A stretch of 64,000 bases of DNA, from positions 1 through 64,000 of the forward strand of contig NZ_JAATVV010000012.1 in the NCBI RefSeq assembly GCF_013184775.1, in the 5' to 3' direction. The notes under the pieces were generated by a model. That model was not told where the DNA came from. It saw only the letters and a list, made by a program, of their open reading frames with translations, and did no database searches. The position numbers and the translations under genes were made by a program. Shown in pieces: positions 38,030 to 48,602 of this stretch. Each line of letters begins with the position of its first letter. Position 1 is the stretch's first letter. Origin of the DNA: Martelella sp. HB161492 (GTDB taxonomy: Bacteria > Pseudomonadota > Alphaproteobacteria > Rhizobiales > Rhizobiaceae).

Positions 38030-38164
38030 CTACCTCAGTCCGAATTTTATAATGGTGATGATGTAGAACAGCGCCACCAGCCCGGCCAGGACCAGACCAA
38101 GCGCGATATTACGCCCGCGCCGGGCCTTTTTCTGATTCTCGTTCAGCCGGACGGTTTCGACCAT
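38030..38164 (-). CDS. Small membrane protein of the oxidase operon (CoxF-like)
   Basis: A 44-residue protein starting [19 protein letters not shown], followed by one membrane helix ([20 protein letters not shown]) and ending KFGLR. The N-terminal basic patch before the helix and the position between ctaB and ctaG match the small CoxF protein of rhizobial cta operons. The ATG at 38164 lies six bases after the ctaB stop; AGGATAC is just upstream. Short enough to be missed by automatic gene calling. Function unproven; an assembly role is inferred from position. Confidence 0.85.
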   Translation of the reverse strand: MVETVRLNENQKKARRGRNIALGLVLAGLVALFYIITIIKFGLR

Positions 38165-38170
38165 GTATCC

Positions 38171-39106
38171 TCACATCACAAACTGCATCACCGCGCGATC
38201 AGCGATCAGCGCGAGGAAGATGGTAAAGAGATAAAGGATGGAAAAGCCGAACAGCTTCTTGGCCGGCACCATCTTTTCGTCGCCCTCCGGCATCTGCCAG
38301 ACCTTCACGGTCGCATAGACGAAATAGACGCCCATAAGCGTGGCAAACACGGCATAGACCGGGCTTGCAAGACCGGTCATGGCGGGCGCCGCGCCGGCGA
38401 TGGCCGTCAGCACCGCATAGACCAGCATCTGCCGCTTGGTTGATTTCTCACCCGCGACATTGGGCATCATCGGAATGCCGACATCGCCATAATCACGCAT
38501 CTTGAACAGCGCCAGCGCCCAGAAGTGGGGCGGCGTCCACAGGAAGGTGATCGAGAACAGGATGATGCTGTCGAGCGACACATTACCGGTGACGCAGGCC
38601 CAGCCGACCATGGGCGGAAAGGCACCGGCAGCACCGCCAATGACAATGTTCTGCGGCGTCGAGCGCTTCAGCCACATCGTGTAGATCACGGCGTAATAGA
38701 AGATGGTGAAGGCCAGCAGGAAGGCAGCAACCCAGTTGACCGCAAGCCCCAGGACCGCGACCGAGAAACAGGAGAGCGCGATACCGAAGGCGAGTGCTTC
38801 CGGCCGCGAGACCCGCCCGGCAGGGATAGGACGATTGGCCGTGCGGGTCATCACCGCATCGATATCGGCGTCGTACCACATGTTGAGCGCACCGGACGCG
38901 CCCGCCCCGACAGCAATGCACAGAACCGCGATCAGCCCGATCACCGGATTGATATGACCCGGCGCCAGATAGAGGCCAGCAAAGGCGGTAAAGACGACCA
39001 GCGACATCACGCGCGGCTTCAGTAGCGCGAAATAATCACGCGGCGAGGCCTCGGAAAATCCGATTTCAGCTGATGTCAGCGATGCATCACTATCGATTAC
39101 CGTCAT
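38171..39106 (-). CDS. ctaB: Protoheme IX farnesyltransferase (heme O synthase)
   Basis: About 311 residues. Polytopic UbiA-family prenyltransferase that attaches farnesyl to heme b, making heme O for the aa3 oxidase. Asp-rich motif: [19 protein letters not shown], and the second conserved loop [40 protein letters not shown] is the usual N-terminal signature. The frame extends to 39253; the ATG at 39106 is chosen. Confidence 0.97.
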   Translation of the reverse strand: MTVIDSDASLTSAEIGFSEASPRDYFALLKPRVMSLVVFTAFAGLYLAPGHINPVIGLIAVLCIAVGAGASGALNMWYDADIDAVMTRTANRPIPAGRVSRPEALAFGIALSCFSVAVLGLAVNWVAAFLLAFTIFYYAVIYTMWLKRSTPQNIVIGGAAGAFPPMVGWACVTGNVSLDSIILFSITFLWTPPHFWALALFKMRDYGDVGIPMMPNVAGEKSTKRQMLVYAVLTAIAGAAPAMTGLASPVYAVFATLMGVYFVYATVKVWQMPEGDEKMVPAKKLFGFSILYLFTIFLALIADRAVMQFVM

Positions 39107-39165
39107 TCTTTTCTCTTCAACTCGGTCGCAAAAAGGGCTCTCCCAAACCCCGTATATGGTCTTCG

Positions 39166-41737
<2,572 letters not shown>

Positions 41738-42087
41738 CTCTCCCTCCTTCAGTTGACCTCAATCAAACCGGGATCGCCAGATCACTGCTATCAAGGTATC
41801 AGGGCCAACAGGCTCAAACAGCAGATAGCACAGAAAGGCCGTCCCCTGCCTCCTGTCATGGATCTGTGGCTGCTTTCAGCGATCCTGATTTCATTTCCTC
41901 CGTCACAATTATGCCATAGCGAGCCAACATTTGCAGCGTCAAATCGTCTCAAGCTGAATTTTCTGCCCTAAAATGTCCGAACCGATCTGTCACGAACGGC
42001 TTTGAAGTCTCCGCCATTCATTGGTAAGACCGTTATCGCGTAATCGCCATTGCGCCGCATTTCAACCAGTCAGGACGTATTCGAATC
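41738..42087. other. 350-bp divergent intergenic region, ctaC / ialB
   Basis: No gene is visible. It must hold the promoters of ctaC (leftward) and ialB (rightward). The ctaC-proximal end carries an FNR/FixK-like box (41753-41766). The middle is more AT-rich than the surroundings. I could not place convincing -35/-10 pairs. Confidence 0.5.
41753..41766. promoter_or_regulatory. FNR/FixK-type box in the ctaC leader
   Basis: TTGACCTCAATCAA matches the FNR/FixK consensus TTGAT-N4-ATCAA at nine of ten fixed positions. It is 16 bp upstream of the ctaC ATG, next to the ribosome site, a position that suits repression of the high-oxygen aa3 oxidase when oxygen is low. Confidence 0.5.
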
Positions 42088-42738
42088 ATGGCCAGCCACT
42101 CCCGCTTCCCCGCCCGGGCGCCCATTGTCACAGTAAGCTCAGGCGGACTGCGTGCTGCGCTGACGGGGCTTGCGCTTCTTGCTTTGTCCGGTTCGGCTTT
42201 TGCACAGGAAAGCGCACCCGTTCCAACGCCGGCACCGGGTGACAACGCGGCCACCGCCACACCGTCGCAAGACAGCCCGGTCCTGCCCGGTTCCGACACC
42301 ACCCAGACCAGTATCGTGAAGGAGAATCACGGTGCCTGGTCGCTGATCTGCGACAAGCCGCCGGGTTCCAGCATCGACCAGTGTGCCCTGATGCAGAATG
42401 TCATGGCCGATGACCGCCCCGAAGTCGGCCTTTCAATTGCCGTTCTGAAGACCGCCGACCGCCAGTCGAAGCTTTTGCGCATCCTGACCCCGCTCGGCGT
42501 GCTGATCCCCGATGGCATGGGGCTCTATGTGGACGGCGCCAATATCGGCAAGGCCTATTTCTCACGCTGCTATCTCGATGGCTGCTATGTCGAAGTGCAG
42601 ATTGATGACGACCTGATGAAGGTGCTGCGCAACGGCAAGGAAGCCATTTTCACGCTGCGTTTCTCCGCTGACGAGGACATGATCGGCATTCCGGTGGACC
42701 TGACCGGTTTTGCCGAGGGCTATGATGCGCTGCCCTGA
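42088..42738 (+). CDS. Invasion-associated locus B (IalB) family protein
   Basis: A 216-residue exported protein. Signal peptide ends near SAFA-QES (residue 39), then a Pro/Thr/Ser-rich linker to about residue 75. The IalB domain follows: HGAWSLICDKPPGSS, QCALMQNVMADDRPEVGLSI, LRILTPLGVLIPDGMGLYVD, then FSRCYLDGCYVEVQIDDDLM with paired cysteines. First described in Bartonella as needed for red-cell invasion; widespread in free-living Rhizobiales, where its role is unclear. The tldD gene follows 48 bp later. Confidence 0.9.
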   Translation: MASHSRFPARAPIVTVSSGGLRAALTGLALLALSGSAFAQESAPVPTPAPGDNAATATPSQDSPVLPGSDTTQTSIVKENHGAWSLICDKPPGSSIDQCALMQNVMADDRPEVGLSIAVLKTADRQSKLLRILTPLGVLIPDGMGLYVDGANIGKAYFSRCYLDGCYVEVQIDDDLMKVLRNGKEAIFTLRFSADEDMIGIPVDLTGFAEGYDALP

Positions 42739-42786
42739 CACCCTATATGGGTGAAATAAGCCCCTTTGAACCTTCCGGAGTCCGCC

Positions 42787-44205
42787 ATGACCGATCGCGA
42801 CCTGCTCAGCCAATTCGATGCCGATGAGGAAACCGTCCGCGCCCTCGTTTCCGATACGCTGAAGGATGCGGACGACGGCGAACTCTATGTCGAATATGCC
42901 CAGAACGAGAGCCTGAGCTTTGACGATGGCCGGCTGAAAAGCGGCTCCTTCAACACCGGCCACGGCTTCGGCCTGCGTGCCGTTGCCGGTGAGGCCAGCG
43001 GTTTTGCCCATGCGGGCGAATTGTCGGTCTCGGCACTGAAGCGCGCAGCATCGACGGCAAAGGCCGTGACCAGCGGATATTCCGGCACCTATGCCGAGCC
43101 GCCGCGCGGCACCAATACGAAGCTCTACAGCGCTGAAAACCCGATCGGTGAACCGACTTTCGAAGCCAAGGTCAAGCTGCTCGGCGAGATCGACGCCTAT
43201 ATCCGCGACCGCGATCCGCGCGTGCGCCAGGTCTCAGCTTCGCTGGCCGCCAGCCATCAGGTGGTCGAAATCCTGCGCGCCGATGGCTACAGGGTCGGCG
43301 ATGTCCGGCCGATGACGCGCCTCAACATCTCGGTTGTCGTCGGCGAGGGCGACCGGCAGGAAACCGGCTCTTTCGGTCTTGGCGGCCGGATCGGCTTTGC
43401 CGATCTCTTCGCCCGTCAGGACTGGCAGAGCGGCGCCGAAGAAGCCCTGCGCCAGGCCTTCGTCAACCTTGAAGCCATCGAGGCGCCTGCCGGCACCATG
43501 GATGTGGTGCTTGGCAATGGCTGGCCCGGCGTGATGATTCACGAAGCGGTCGGCCATGGGCTTGAGGGCGATTTCAACCGCAAGAAGCTCTCCGCCTTTT
43601 CCGGCCTGATGGGCGAGATGGTCGCAGCCCCCGGCGTGACCATTGTCGACGATGGCACGATCCCGGACCTGCGCGGCTCGATCTCCATCGATGACGAGGG
43701 CACGCCGTCCGGCTATAACGTCCTGATCGAAAACGGCCGCCTGACCGGCTACATGCAGGACCGCATGAATGCCCGACTGATGGGTGTTCAGCCGACCGGC
43801 AACGGCCGCCGGCAGAGTTATTCGGAACTGCCCATGCCGCGCATGACCAACACCTACATGCTTGGCGGGGACAAGACCAAGGAAGAGATCATCGGCTCGG
43901 TCAAGAAGGGCATTTATGCAGTCGCATTCGGTGGCGGCCAGGTCGACATCACCTCCGGCCAGTTCGTCTTCTCCTGCACCGAGGCCTATCTGATTGAAAA
44001 CGGCAGGATCGGCGCGCCGATCAAGGGCGCCATGCTGATCGGTAACGGACCCGACGCGATGAAAAGGGTCTCCATGGTCGGCAACGACATGAAGCTCGAC
44101 AATGGCATCGGCAATTGCGGCAAGGCAGGACAGTGGGTTCCGGTCGGCGTAGGCCAGCCGCATCTCAGGCTCGATCAGGTCACGGTCGGCGGCACCAAGG
44201 CCTGA
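42787..44205 (+). CDS. tldD: Metalloprotease TldD
   Basis: A 472-residue TldD protein, partner of TldE/PmbA in a heterodimeric zinc peptidase that degrades unfolded peptides and processes modified peptides. The zinc motif HExxxH is in GVMIHEAVGHGLEGDFN, with the third ligand Cys region QFVFSCTEAYLIENG. NCGKAGQWVPVGVGQPHLRL is the typical end. GGAG lies six bases before the ATG at 42787. TldE is not in the window. Confidence 0.96.
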   Translation: MTDRDLLSQFDADEETVRALVSDTLKDADDGELYVEYAQNESLSFDDGRLKSGSFNTGHGFGLRAVAGEASGFAHAGELSVSALKRAASTAKAVTSGYSGTYAEPPRGTNTKLYSAENPIGEPTFEAKVKLLGEIDAYIRDRDPRVRQVSASLAASHQVVEILRADGYRVGDVRPMTRLNISVVVGEGDRQETGSFGLGGRIGFADLFARQDWQSGAEEALRQAFVNLEAIEAPAGTMDVVLGNGWPGVMIHEAVGHGLEGDFNRKKLSAFSGLMGEMVAAPGVTIVDDGTIPDLRGSISIDDEGTPSGYNVLIENGRLTGYMQDRMNARLMGVQPTGNGRRQSYSELPMPRMTNTYMLGGDKTKEEIIGSVKKGIYAVAFGGGQVDITSGQFVFSCTEAYLIENGRIGAPIKGAMLIGNGPDAMKRVSMVGNDMKLDNGIGNCGKAGQWVPVGVGQPHLRLDQVTVGGTKA

Positions 44206-44217
44206 CATCCGGGCCTT

Positions 44218-44301
44218 AGGGCGCACCAGGACGCTCTATCTTATTGAATCGACGCATCGTTCTTTTTGAAAATCGATTCCGGTTTTCGAGCCGGTGCGCT
44301 A
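44218..44301 (-). repeat. Intergenic palindromic repeat, copy C
   Basis: Its reverse complement begins TAGCGCACCGGCTCGAAAAC and matches copy A (16451-16532) with only scattered differences, ending at GTCCTGGTGCGCCCT. It fills nearly all of the gap between tldD and the leftward GNAT gene; the CTA at 44299-44301 is that gene's TAG stop codon. Confidence 0.85.
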
Positions 44302-44973
44302 GCGACGCTCGATCAGACATGCGTGAAGTTCGGCCCGACGGTGAAAACCAGAACGTTCATAGAGGCCGATCGCCGTTTCATTGTCGGCATAGGTGTGGAG
44401 AAACACCTGTCCGCCGGCGCGCGTGATCGCGCCGGCCGCGTGGCACAGCAGGTGACGGCCAAGCCCCTGCCCGCGAAAATCCGGGTGGGTACAAAGCCCG
44501 CTCAGTTCAACGAAGCCATCCACATGCATGCGCTGCCCCGCCATGGCGGCAAGCCGGCCATCGATCCGCACGCCCCAGAACGGACCAAGCCGCTGGGCGT
44601 CAAGGGTGAAGGGCCCGGGCCGGGTCAACAGCGCCAGTTCCAGCATCTCCCCTGCATCCTGCGGGCCCAGAAGCGCGATCCGTTGATCGCTGACCGGCGC
44701 AAACTCACCCGTGCCGACCATCTGGGTGATCCGTGCGCGCTTCAAAAGCGTGCAGCCATCCGGCACGGTGATCGGCGCGCGCTCGACCAGCATCACTGTC
44801 TCACCGGGGACAAGCATCTGCGTCAGTGCCTGCGCCGAACGGATATCCGTGTCACGCATCGCGGCAAAGGGGATGATGGAGGCGGGATAGCGCAGTGCCT
44901 GCCCGTCTCCCTGTGCCAGATGGGCGTGACGGGATGTCAGTGCATTCCAGACCGGGCGATCAAGCGTTTCCAT
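44299..44973 (-). CDS. GNAT-family acetyltransferase
   Basis: A 224-residue protein with a C-terminal FR47-like GNAT fold: FWGVRIDGRLAAMAGQRMH, LCTHPDFRGQGLGRHLLCH (CoA-binding loop) and YADNETAIGLYERSGFHRR. The N-terminal 100 residues are a family-specific extension. The start ATG (44973) shares its A with the TGA stop of the upstream marR gene, and AGGAG precedes it, so expression is coupled to the regulator. It may modify the ligand sensed by MarR (for example a xenobiotic amine); that is inference. Confidence 0.87.
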   Translation of the reverse strand: METLDRPVWNALTSRHAHLAQGDGQALRYPASIIPFAAMRDTDIRSAQALTQMLVPGETVMLVERAPITVPDGCTLLKRARITQMVGTGEFAPVSDQRIALLGPQDAGEMLELALLTRPGPFTLDAQRLGPFWGVRIDGRLAAMAGQRMHVDGFVELSGLCTHPDFRGQGLGRHLLCHAAGAITRAGGQVFLHTYADNETAIGLYERSGFHRRAELHACLIERR

Positions 44974-45458
44974 CAGTGCGGCTCCTGCATGTCGGCGCGC
45001 CGGGCGAGCGAGATCGCCTCCAGCCCCTGCTCCAGACCGGCGAGCTGATCGAGAAGCGGCCCCTCCAGATCGCGGCAAAGCCCGCGAACGGCGGCCTCAA
45101 CCCGCGGCCAGACCTGGTCTCTGGCAAAATCCACCAGCACCCTGCCCTCGCGGCTCAACGCCACCACACGCCGTCGCTGATCCTCCTTCGAAACCACCGC
45201 CTCCACCAGACCATGCCGCTCAAGCTGCGCCAATGTCCGCGTTACGCCGGGCTGGCTGGTTCCAAGTGCAGCAGCCAGATCACCGACGCTCAGCGGTCCG
45301 GCGCGATCGAGAGCTGCGAGATAGGGAAACTGCGCTGCCTGTATCGCCAGCCCGGCATCATCCATGATCTTTTGCGTCTCGGTCTGAAACCGTTCACCAA
45401 GGCGGCGCAATCGTGTTCCAAGGGTCAGATAGCCCAATTCCCTGACAATATCCGTCAC
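44973..45458 (-). CDS. MarR-family transcriptional regulator
   Basis: About 161 residues with the MarR winged helix: PLSVGDLAAALGTSQPGVTRTLAQLERHGLVEAVVS and the wing DQRRRVVALSREGRVL, flanked by dimerisation helices. The frame opens upstream at 45584, but the GTG at 45458 with AAGGAGA seven bases before is the credible start. A perfect palindrome ATAAC-CA-GTTAT lies 18 bp upstream, so the gene probably represses itself and the coupled acetyltransferase. Confidence 0.9.
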   Translation of the reverse strand: MTDIVRELGYLTLGTRLRRLGERFQTETQKIMDDAGLAIQAAQFPYLAALDRAGPLSVGDLAAALGTSQPGVTRTLAQLERHGLVEAVVSKEDQRRRVVALSREGRVLVDFARDQVWPRVEAAVRGLCRDLEGPLLDQLAGLEQGLEAISLARRADMQEPH

Positions 45459-45472
45459 ATCCCGTCTCCTTT

Positions 45473-45502
45473 TACATAACCAGTTATATACCTTGTTATG
45501 TA
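45473..45502. promoter_or_regulatory. Probable MarR operator
   Basis: TACATAAC (45473-45480) and GTTATGTA (45495-45502) are perfect inverted arms; inside, ATAAC-CA-GTTAT (45476-45487) is itself a dyad. Two overlapping dyads directly upstream of the ribosome site of the MarR gene fit autorepression. Confidence 0.65.
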
Positions 45503-45612
45503 TTTTCGGAAACGAAAAAATGCGTATTGCAGTTTTTCGCGCCTTAGCGGTTTCTTTACCGCTTTGATTGCTGAATGCGGGCAAGTATCGCGTAGCTGTT
45601 TTTTGATCTCAC

Positions 45613-46131
45613 ATGACCCGTCAACCTTTCGAAATCCGTCGCCTTCTCGCCACCGACACAGAAGCCCTGTGCGGGATCTGGCATGACGCCTCCATCCGGT
45701 CGCATTCCTTTCTGCCTGCGGATCTCCTTGCCGATCAGAGACGCATTATCGCCGAGCGCTTTCTCGGTGAAGCCGAATGCTGGGTTGCCGCCTGCGGGCA
45801 AACGCCCTTCGGCTTCATCGGACTGATCGATGATTTTGTCGGCGGCCTGTTTGTCGATCCACATGTCCAGGGCCATGGCATCGGTTCGGCGCTTCTCGAT
45901 CATGCCTTGTCGCTGCGCGGCAGGCTGGCGCTGGAAGTCTATGCCCGCAACGAGCGCGCGATTGCCTTTTACCGGCGGCACGGCTTTTGCGGTATCCGCC
46001 GCCGTGAAACAGACGATAATGGCCTGCCCTTTGCACTGATCCTGATGCAAAAAGGCATGACAACCCCGGGACCGCGGCGTTTTGCGCGGGCAAATCCGGA
46101 CCGCGATGCGCTAACATGCGGACAGGCATGA
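45613..46131 (+). CDS. GNAT-family acetyltransferase
   Basis: A 172-residue GNAT: FEIRRLLATDTEALCGIWHD, FGFIGLIDDFVGGLFVDPHVQ, GHGIGSALLDHAL (CoA loop) and VYARNERAIAFYRRHGF. Similar to PhnO/YafP-like enzymes that act on small amines; substrate unknown. The last 20 residues (GPRRFARANPDRDALTCGQA) are an extra tail. No clear ribosome site. Transcribed divergently from the marR pair and upstream of the MerR-like gene. Confidence 0.85.
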   Translation: MTRQPFEIRRLLATDTEALCGIWHDASIRSHSFLPADLLADQRRIIAERFLGEAECWVAACGQTPFGFIGLIDDFVGGLFVDPHVQGHGIGSALLDHALSLRGRLALEVYARNERAIAFYRRHGFCGIRRRETDDNGLPFALILMQKGMTTPGPRRFARANPDRDALTCGQA

Positions 46132-46147
46132 ACACCCGAACAAGGCC

Positions 46148-46178
46148 TTGACCCGTACCCCGGGGACGGCCCCATCTA
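46148..46178 (+). promoter_or_regulatory. MerR-type promoter/operator (19-bp spacer with dyad)
   Basis: TTGACC (46148-46153) and CATCTA (46173-46178) are separated by 19 bp, and the near-perfect dyad CCGTACCCCGGGGACGG (46153-46169) fills the spacer. This overlong, dyad-filled spacer is the hallmark of promoters controlled by MerR-family regulators. It ends 31 bp before the ATG of the MerR-like gene. Confidence 0.7.
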
Positions 46179-46209
46179 GGACGGGACCCAAGCCTTCAGG
46201 AGTGATTCC

Positions 46210-47214
46210 ATGCCGCAATCGTCACGTTTCTTCTCCCCCTCCGAGGCTGCCCTCAGGCTTGGCACCTCGATCAAGGCGCTCAGGCTTTACGAGGAGCGCG
46301 GACTGATTCATCCGGGCCGCAACCGCTCCGGCTGGCGGGTCTACGGTCCCGCCGACATGACCCGCGCCCGCGAAATTGCCGCGCTGCGTGCGCTTGGTCT
46401 TGGCCTTGCCGCCATAAGCCGCATCATGACGGGAGACGGCGCGGAACTGGAGCCGGTTCTGGCGCGCCATCAACGGACGCTCGAAACTGAACTTGCAGGC
46501 CTTGCAGACACAATCGCACGGCTCGCAGAACTTCGCAGCGACATCGCATCCGGCGTCAGCCCCGACATTGCTGCCGTCATAAGGCTGACGGGAACACGCA
46601 CCGAGCCGGCGATTGCCTTTCCGCTGCCCTGGCCATGGGATGGCGAACTGTTCGAGCTGGCCGACATGAAGCCGATCACCTGGGTCACCGGTCCGCTCGG
46701 CAGCGGCAAGACCCGCTTCCTGCGCACCCTTTCCCAGACCTTATTCGGCGCGCTGGAGGTCCGGCTCGATCGCAGGATAGAGGCAGAGCCCGGCTCGGCG
46801 TCACGCGCCGAAACCATTGTCGGATCCCTCGTTTCCGACGGTGCCACGGCATCGCCGGCCCTGCTCGGCCTCGTGACCGCCCTTTGCCAGGAACAGCCCT
46901 CCGCTCTGGTGGTGGACCTGGTCGAAGAGGCACTTGATCACCCGACCCAGGAGGCGCTCGCCGCCTGGCTGCGTCAGCGCCCGGCTTCCGCGCCTGCGCT
47001 CTTCCTGATGACGCGCTCGACGGCCATGCTTGATCTCGACGCGGTGACACCGGCCGAAGCACTGATCCTGTGTCCGGCCAATCACGCACCGCCGATCATC
47101 GTGCCACCGTTCCGCGGCGCCACCGGCTATGAGGCCTTTGCCTCTTGCCTCGCCTCCCCGGAAGTCAGGGCCCGGACCACCGGCGATCAGACCGGCTGGA
47201 CGCCGGCCGTCTGA
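46210..47214 (+). CDS. MerR-family regulator fused to a P-loop ATPase domain
   Basis: A 334-residue protein. Residues about 7-75 are a MerR winged helix (FFSPSEAALRLGTSIKALRL, YEERGLIHPGRNRSGWRVYG), followed by the usual dimerisation helix (about 80-115). Instead of a small effector domain, residues about 140-320 hold an ABC/AAA-like P-loop domain: Walker A GPLGSGKT (161-168), a probable Walker B ALVVDLVEEALD with Asp236, and a third strand ALFLMTRSTAML. The ABC signature LSGGE is not seen. The N-terminal half should bind the dyad promoter just upstream; the ATPase may sense nucleotide or energy state. AGGAG lies eight bases before the ATG. Confidence 0.88.
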   Translation: MPQSSRFFSPSEAALRLGTSIKALRLYEERGLIHPGRNRSGWRVYGPADMTRAREIAALRALGLGLAAISRIMTGDGAELEPVLARHQRTLETELAGLADTIARLAELRSDIASGVSPDIAAVIRLTGTRTEPAIAFPLPWPWDGELFELADMKPITWVTGPLGSGKTRFLRTLSQTLFGALEVRLDRRIEAEPGSASRAETIVGSLVSDGATASPALLGLVTALCQEQPSALVVDLVEEALDHPTQEALAAWLRQRPASAPALFLMTRSTAMLDLDAVTPAEALILCPANHAPPIIVPPFRGATGYEAFASCLASPEVRARTTGDQTGWTPAV

Positions 47215-47682
47215 TCAGCGCTCAAGCCCCTCAAATACCGAAACGATCATGCCATGATCCTCAGCGCTGGCGAGGCCGGATACGGTGATGGCGGCGATCA
47301 CCCCGGCGCCAACGACACGGACGGGAAAGCTGCCGCCATGATCAGCATAATCCATCGGATCGAGCCCGATCTGCGGGCCGATTGACGCCCCTTTTCGGGC
47401 ATGCATCAGCTGGATGGCCATGGAGGCGCGGTGAAAATGGAAGACGACATTGGATTTGCGCATCGCCCAGATATCATTGGCAGGCGTCGCCCCGGTGAGC
47501 GCGGCGTGGAACAAGGTCCGGTCGGGCGTGCGAATATCGATCACCACGGGCGCGTTCTCCGCGCGCGCCCGCTCGACCAGACGGCAGCCGACATCAAAGG
47601 CGGTCACCTCGGTGAATTCGGAAAAGACCAGCCGTTCCTCCTGAGCGGCCACCTCGGCTTCGGTCAATTCTGCAACTGCCAT
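47215..47682 (-). CDS. UPF0303 / heme-degrading-domain protein
   Basis: A 155-residue protein of the UPF0303 (GlcG/HbpS-like, DUF336-related) family: DVGCRLVERARAENAPVVIDI, WAMRKSNVVFHFHRASMAIQ, MDYADHGGSFPVRVVGAG and VIAAITVSGLASAEDHGMIV. Function not established; some family members bind heme or small ligands. GGGAGGACG precedes the ATG at 47682. Tail-to-tail with the MerR-ATPase gene with no spacing, and downstream of pdxH. Confidence 0.87.
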   Translation of the reverse strand: MAVAELTEAEVAAQEERLVFSEFTEVTAFDVGCRLVERARAENAPVVIDIRTPDRTLFHAALTGATPANDIWAMRKSNVVFHFHRASMAIQLMHARKGASIGPQIGLDPMDYADHGGSFPVRVVGAGVIAAITVSGLASAEDHGMIVSVFEGLER

Positions 47683-47716
47683 ATCGTCCTCCCTTCGATA
47701 GATCCTGTCTGACCTT

Positions 47717-48337
47717 TTACGGATACATCCGCACCTTCTGCCAGCCGCCTTCCGGATTTTCGCGGCGAAACTCGATCCGGTCATGCAGACGGAACTTGCC
47801 ATCGCGCCAGAATTCGATCGAGACCGGTTTCAGCCGGAAACCGGACCAGTAGGGCGGACGCGGAATTTCGCCGACGCCGTAGCGGGCGGTATTCTGGGCA
47901 ACGGCCTTTTCCAGCGCAAACCGGCTTTCCAGCGGCCGCGACTGCTTCGAAGCCCAGGCACCGATTCGGCTGCCACGGGCACGCGAGGCGAAATAAGCGT
48001 CCGCTTCGGCATCGGCGACCACTTCCACAGGGCCGCGCAGCCGGACCTGCCGGCGCAGCGATTTCCAGTGAAAGCACATGGCGGCCTTTGGCTGGCCAAG
48101 CAGTTCCCGACCCTTCTGGCTCTCGAAATTGGTGTAAAAGACGAAACCGTTGAGGTCAAAGCCCTTCATCAGCAGCATGCGGACATTGGGCAGGCCGTTC
48201 TCATCCACAGTCGCGATAGCGACAGCATTCGGGTCGTTCACCTCGCTGGCTTCGGCATCTTTCAGCCATTTTCCGAAAAGTTCGAACGGGTCATTTTCCG
48301 CTGTGAAATCAGCGGCGTTCCCTTGTACATCAGCCAT
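47717..48337 (-). CDS. pdxH: Pyridoxamine 5'-phosphate oxidase
   Basis: A 206-residue FMN enzyme that oxidises PNP and PMP to PLP. Blocks: [60 protein letters not shown], and the C-terminal [18 protein letters not shown] and WQKVRMYP. Full length. It provides the cofactor for PLP enzymes such as ThrC. ATG at 48337; divergent from fabI. Confidence 0.97.
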   Translation of the reverse strand: MADVQGNAADFTAENDPFELFGKWLKDAEASEVNDPNAVAIATVDENGLPNVRMLLMKGFDLNGFVFYTNFESQKGRELLGQPKAAMCFHWKSLRRQVRLRGPVEVVADAEADAYFASRARGSRIGAWASKQSRPLESRFALEKAVAQNTARYGVGEIPRPPYWSGFRLKPVSIEFWRDGKFRLHDRIEFRRENPEGGWQKVRMYP

Positions 48338-48602
48338 GGTGCTACTCCCTGGAATAAAAGCGTTGCCTTATCGGAACGACTGGCGCAAGAACAACGACAA
48401 AGAAGCGAACCGGCCTGAAAGGACTCACTTGCAAAAGCAATCCGACGCCCCGAAGGTTCAAAGCGAGTGAGCACAATTCACAGGGGCTTGGCAATAGGCT
48501 TTTCCAGGGCTAAAGCGATCGCCACGGGGTTCACACTGCTTGAACCGCATTGCTGCCTATGCCATAGGCAAAGTGGAAGACAGTCTCAAGGAGCACCGAT
48601 AT

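Noticed and set aside
42739-42753. CACCC-TATAT-GGGTG hairpin between ialB and tldD
   Set aside because: Only five base pairs and no T-run; too weak to call a terminator.
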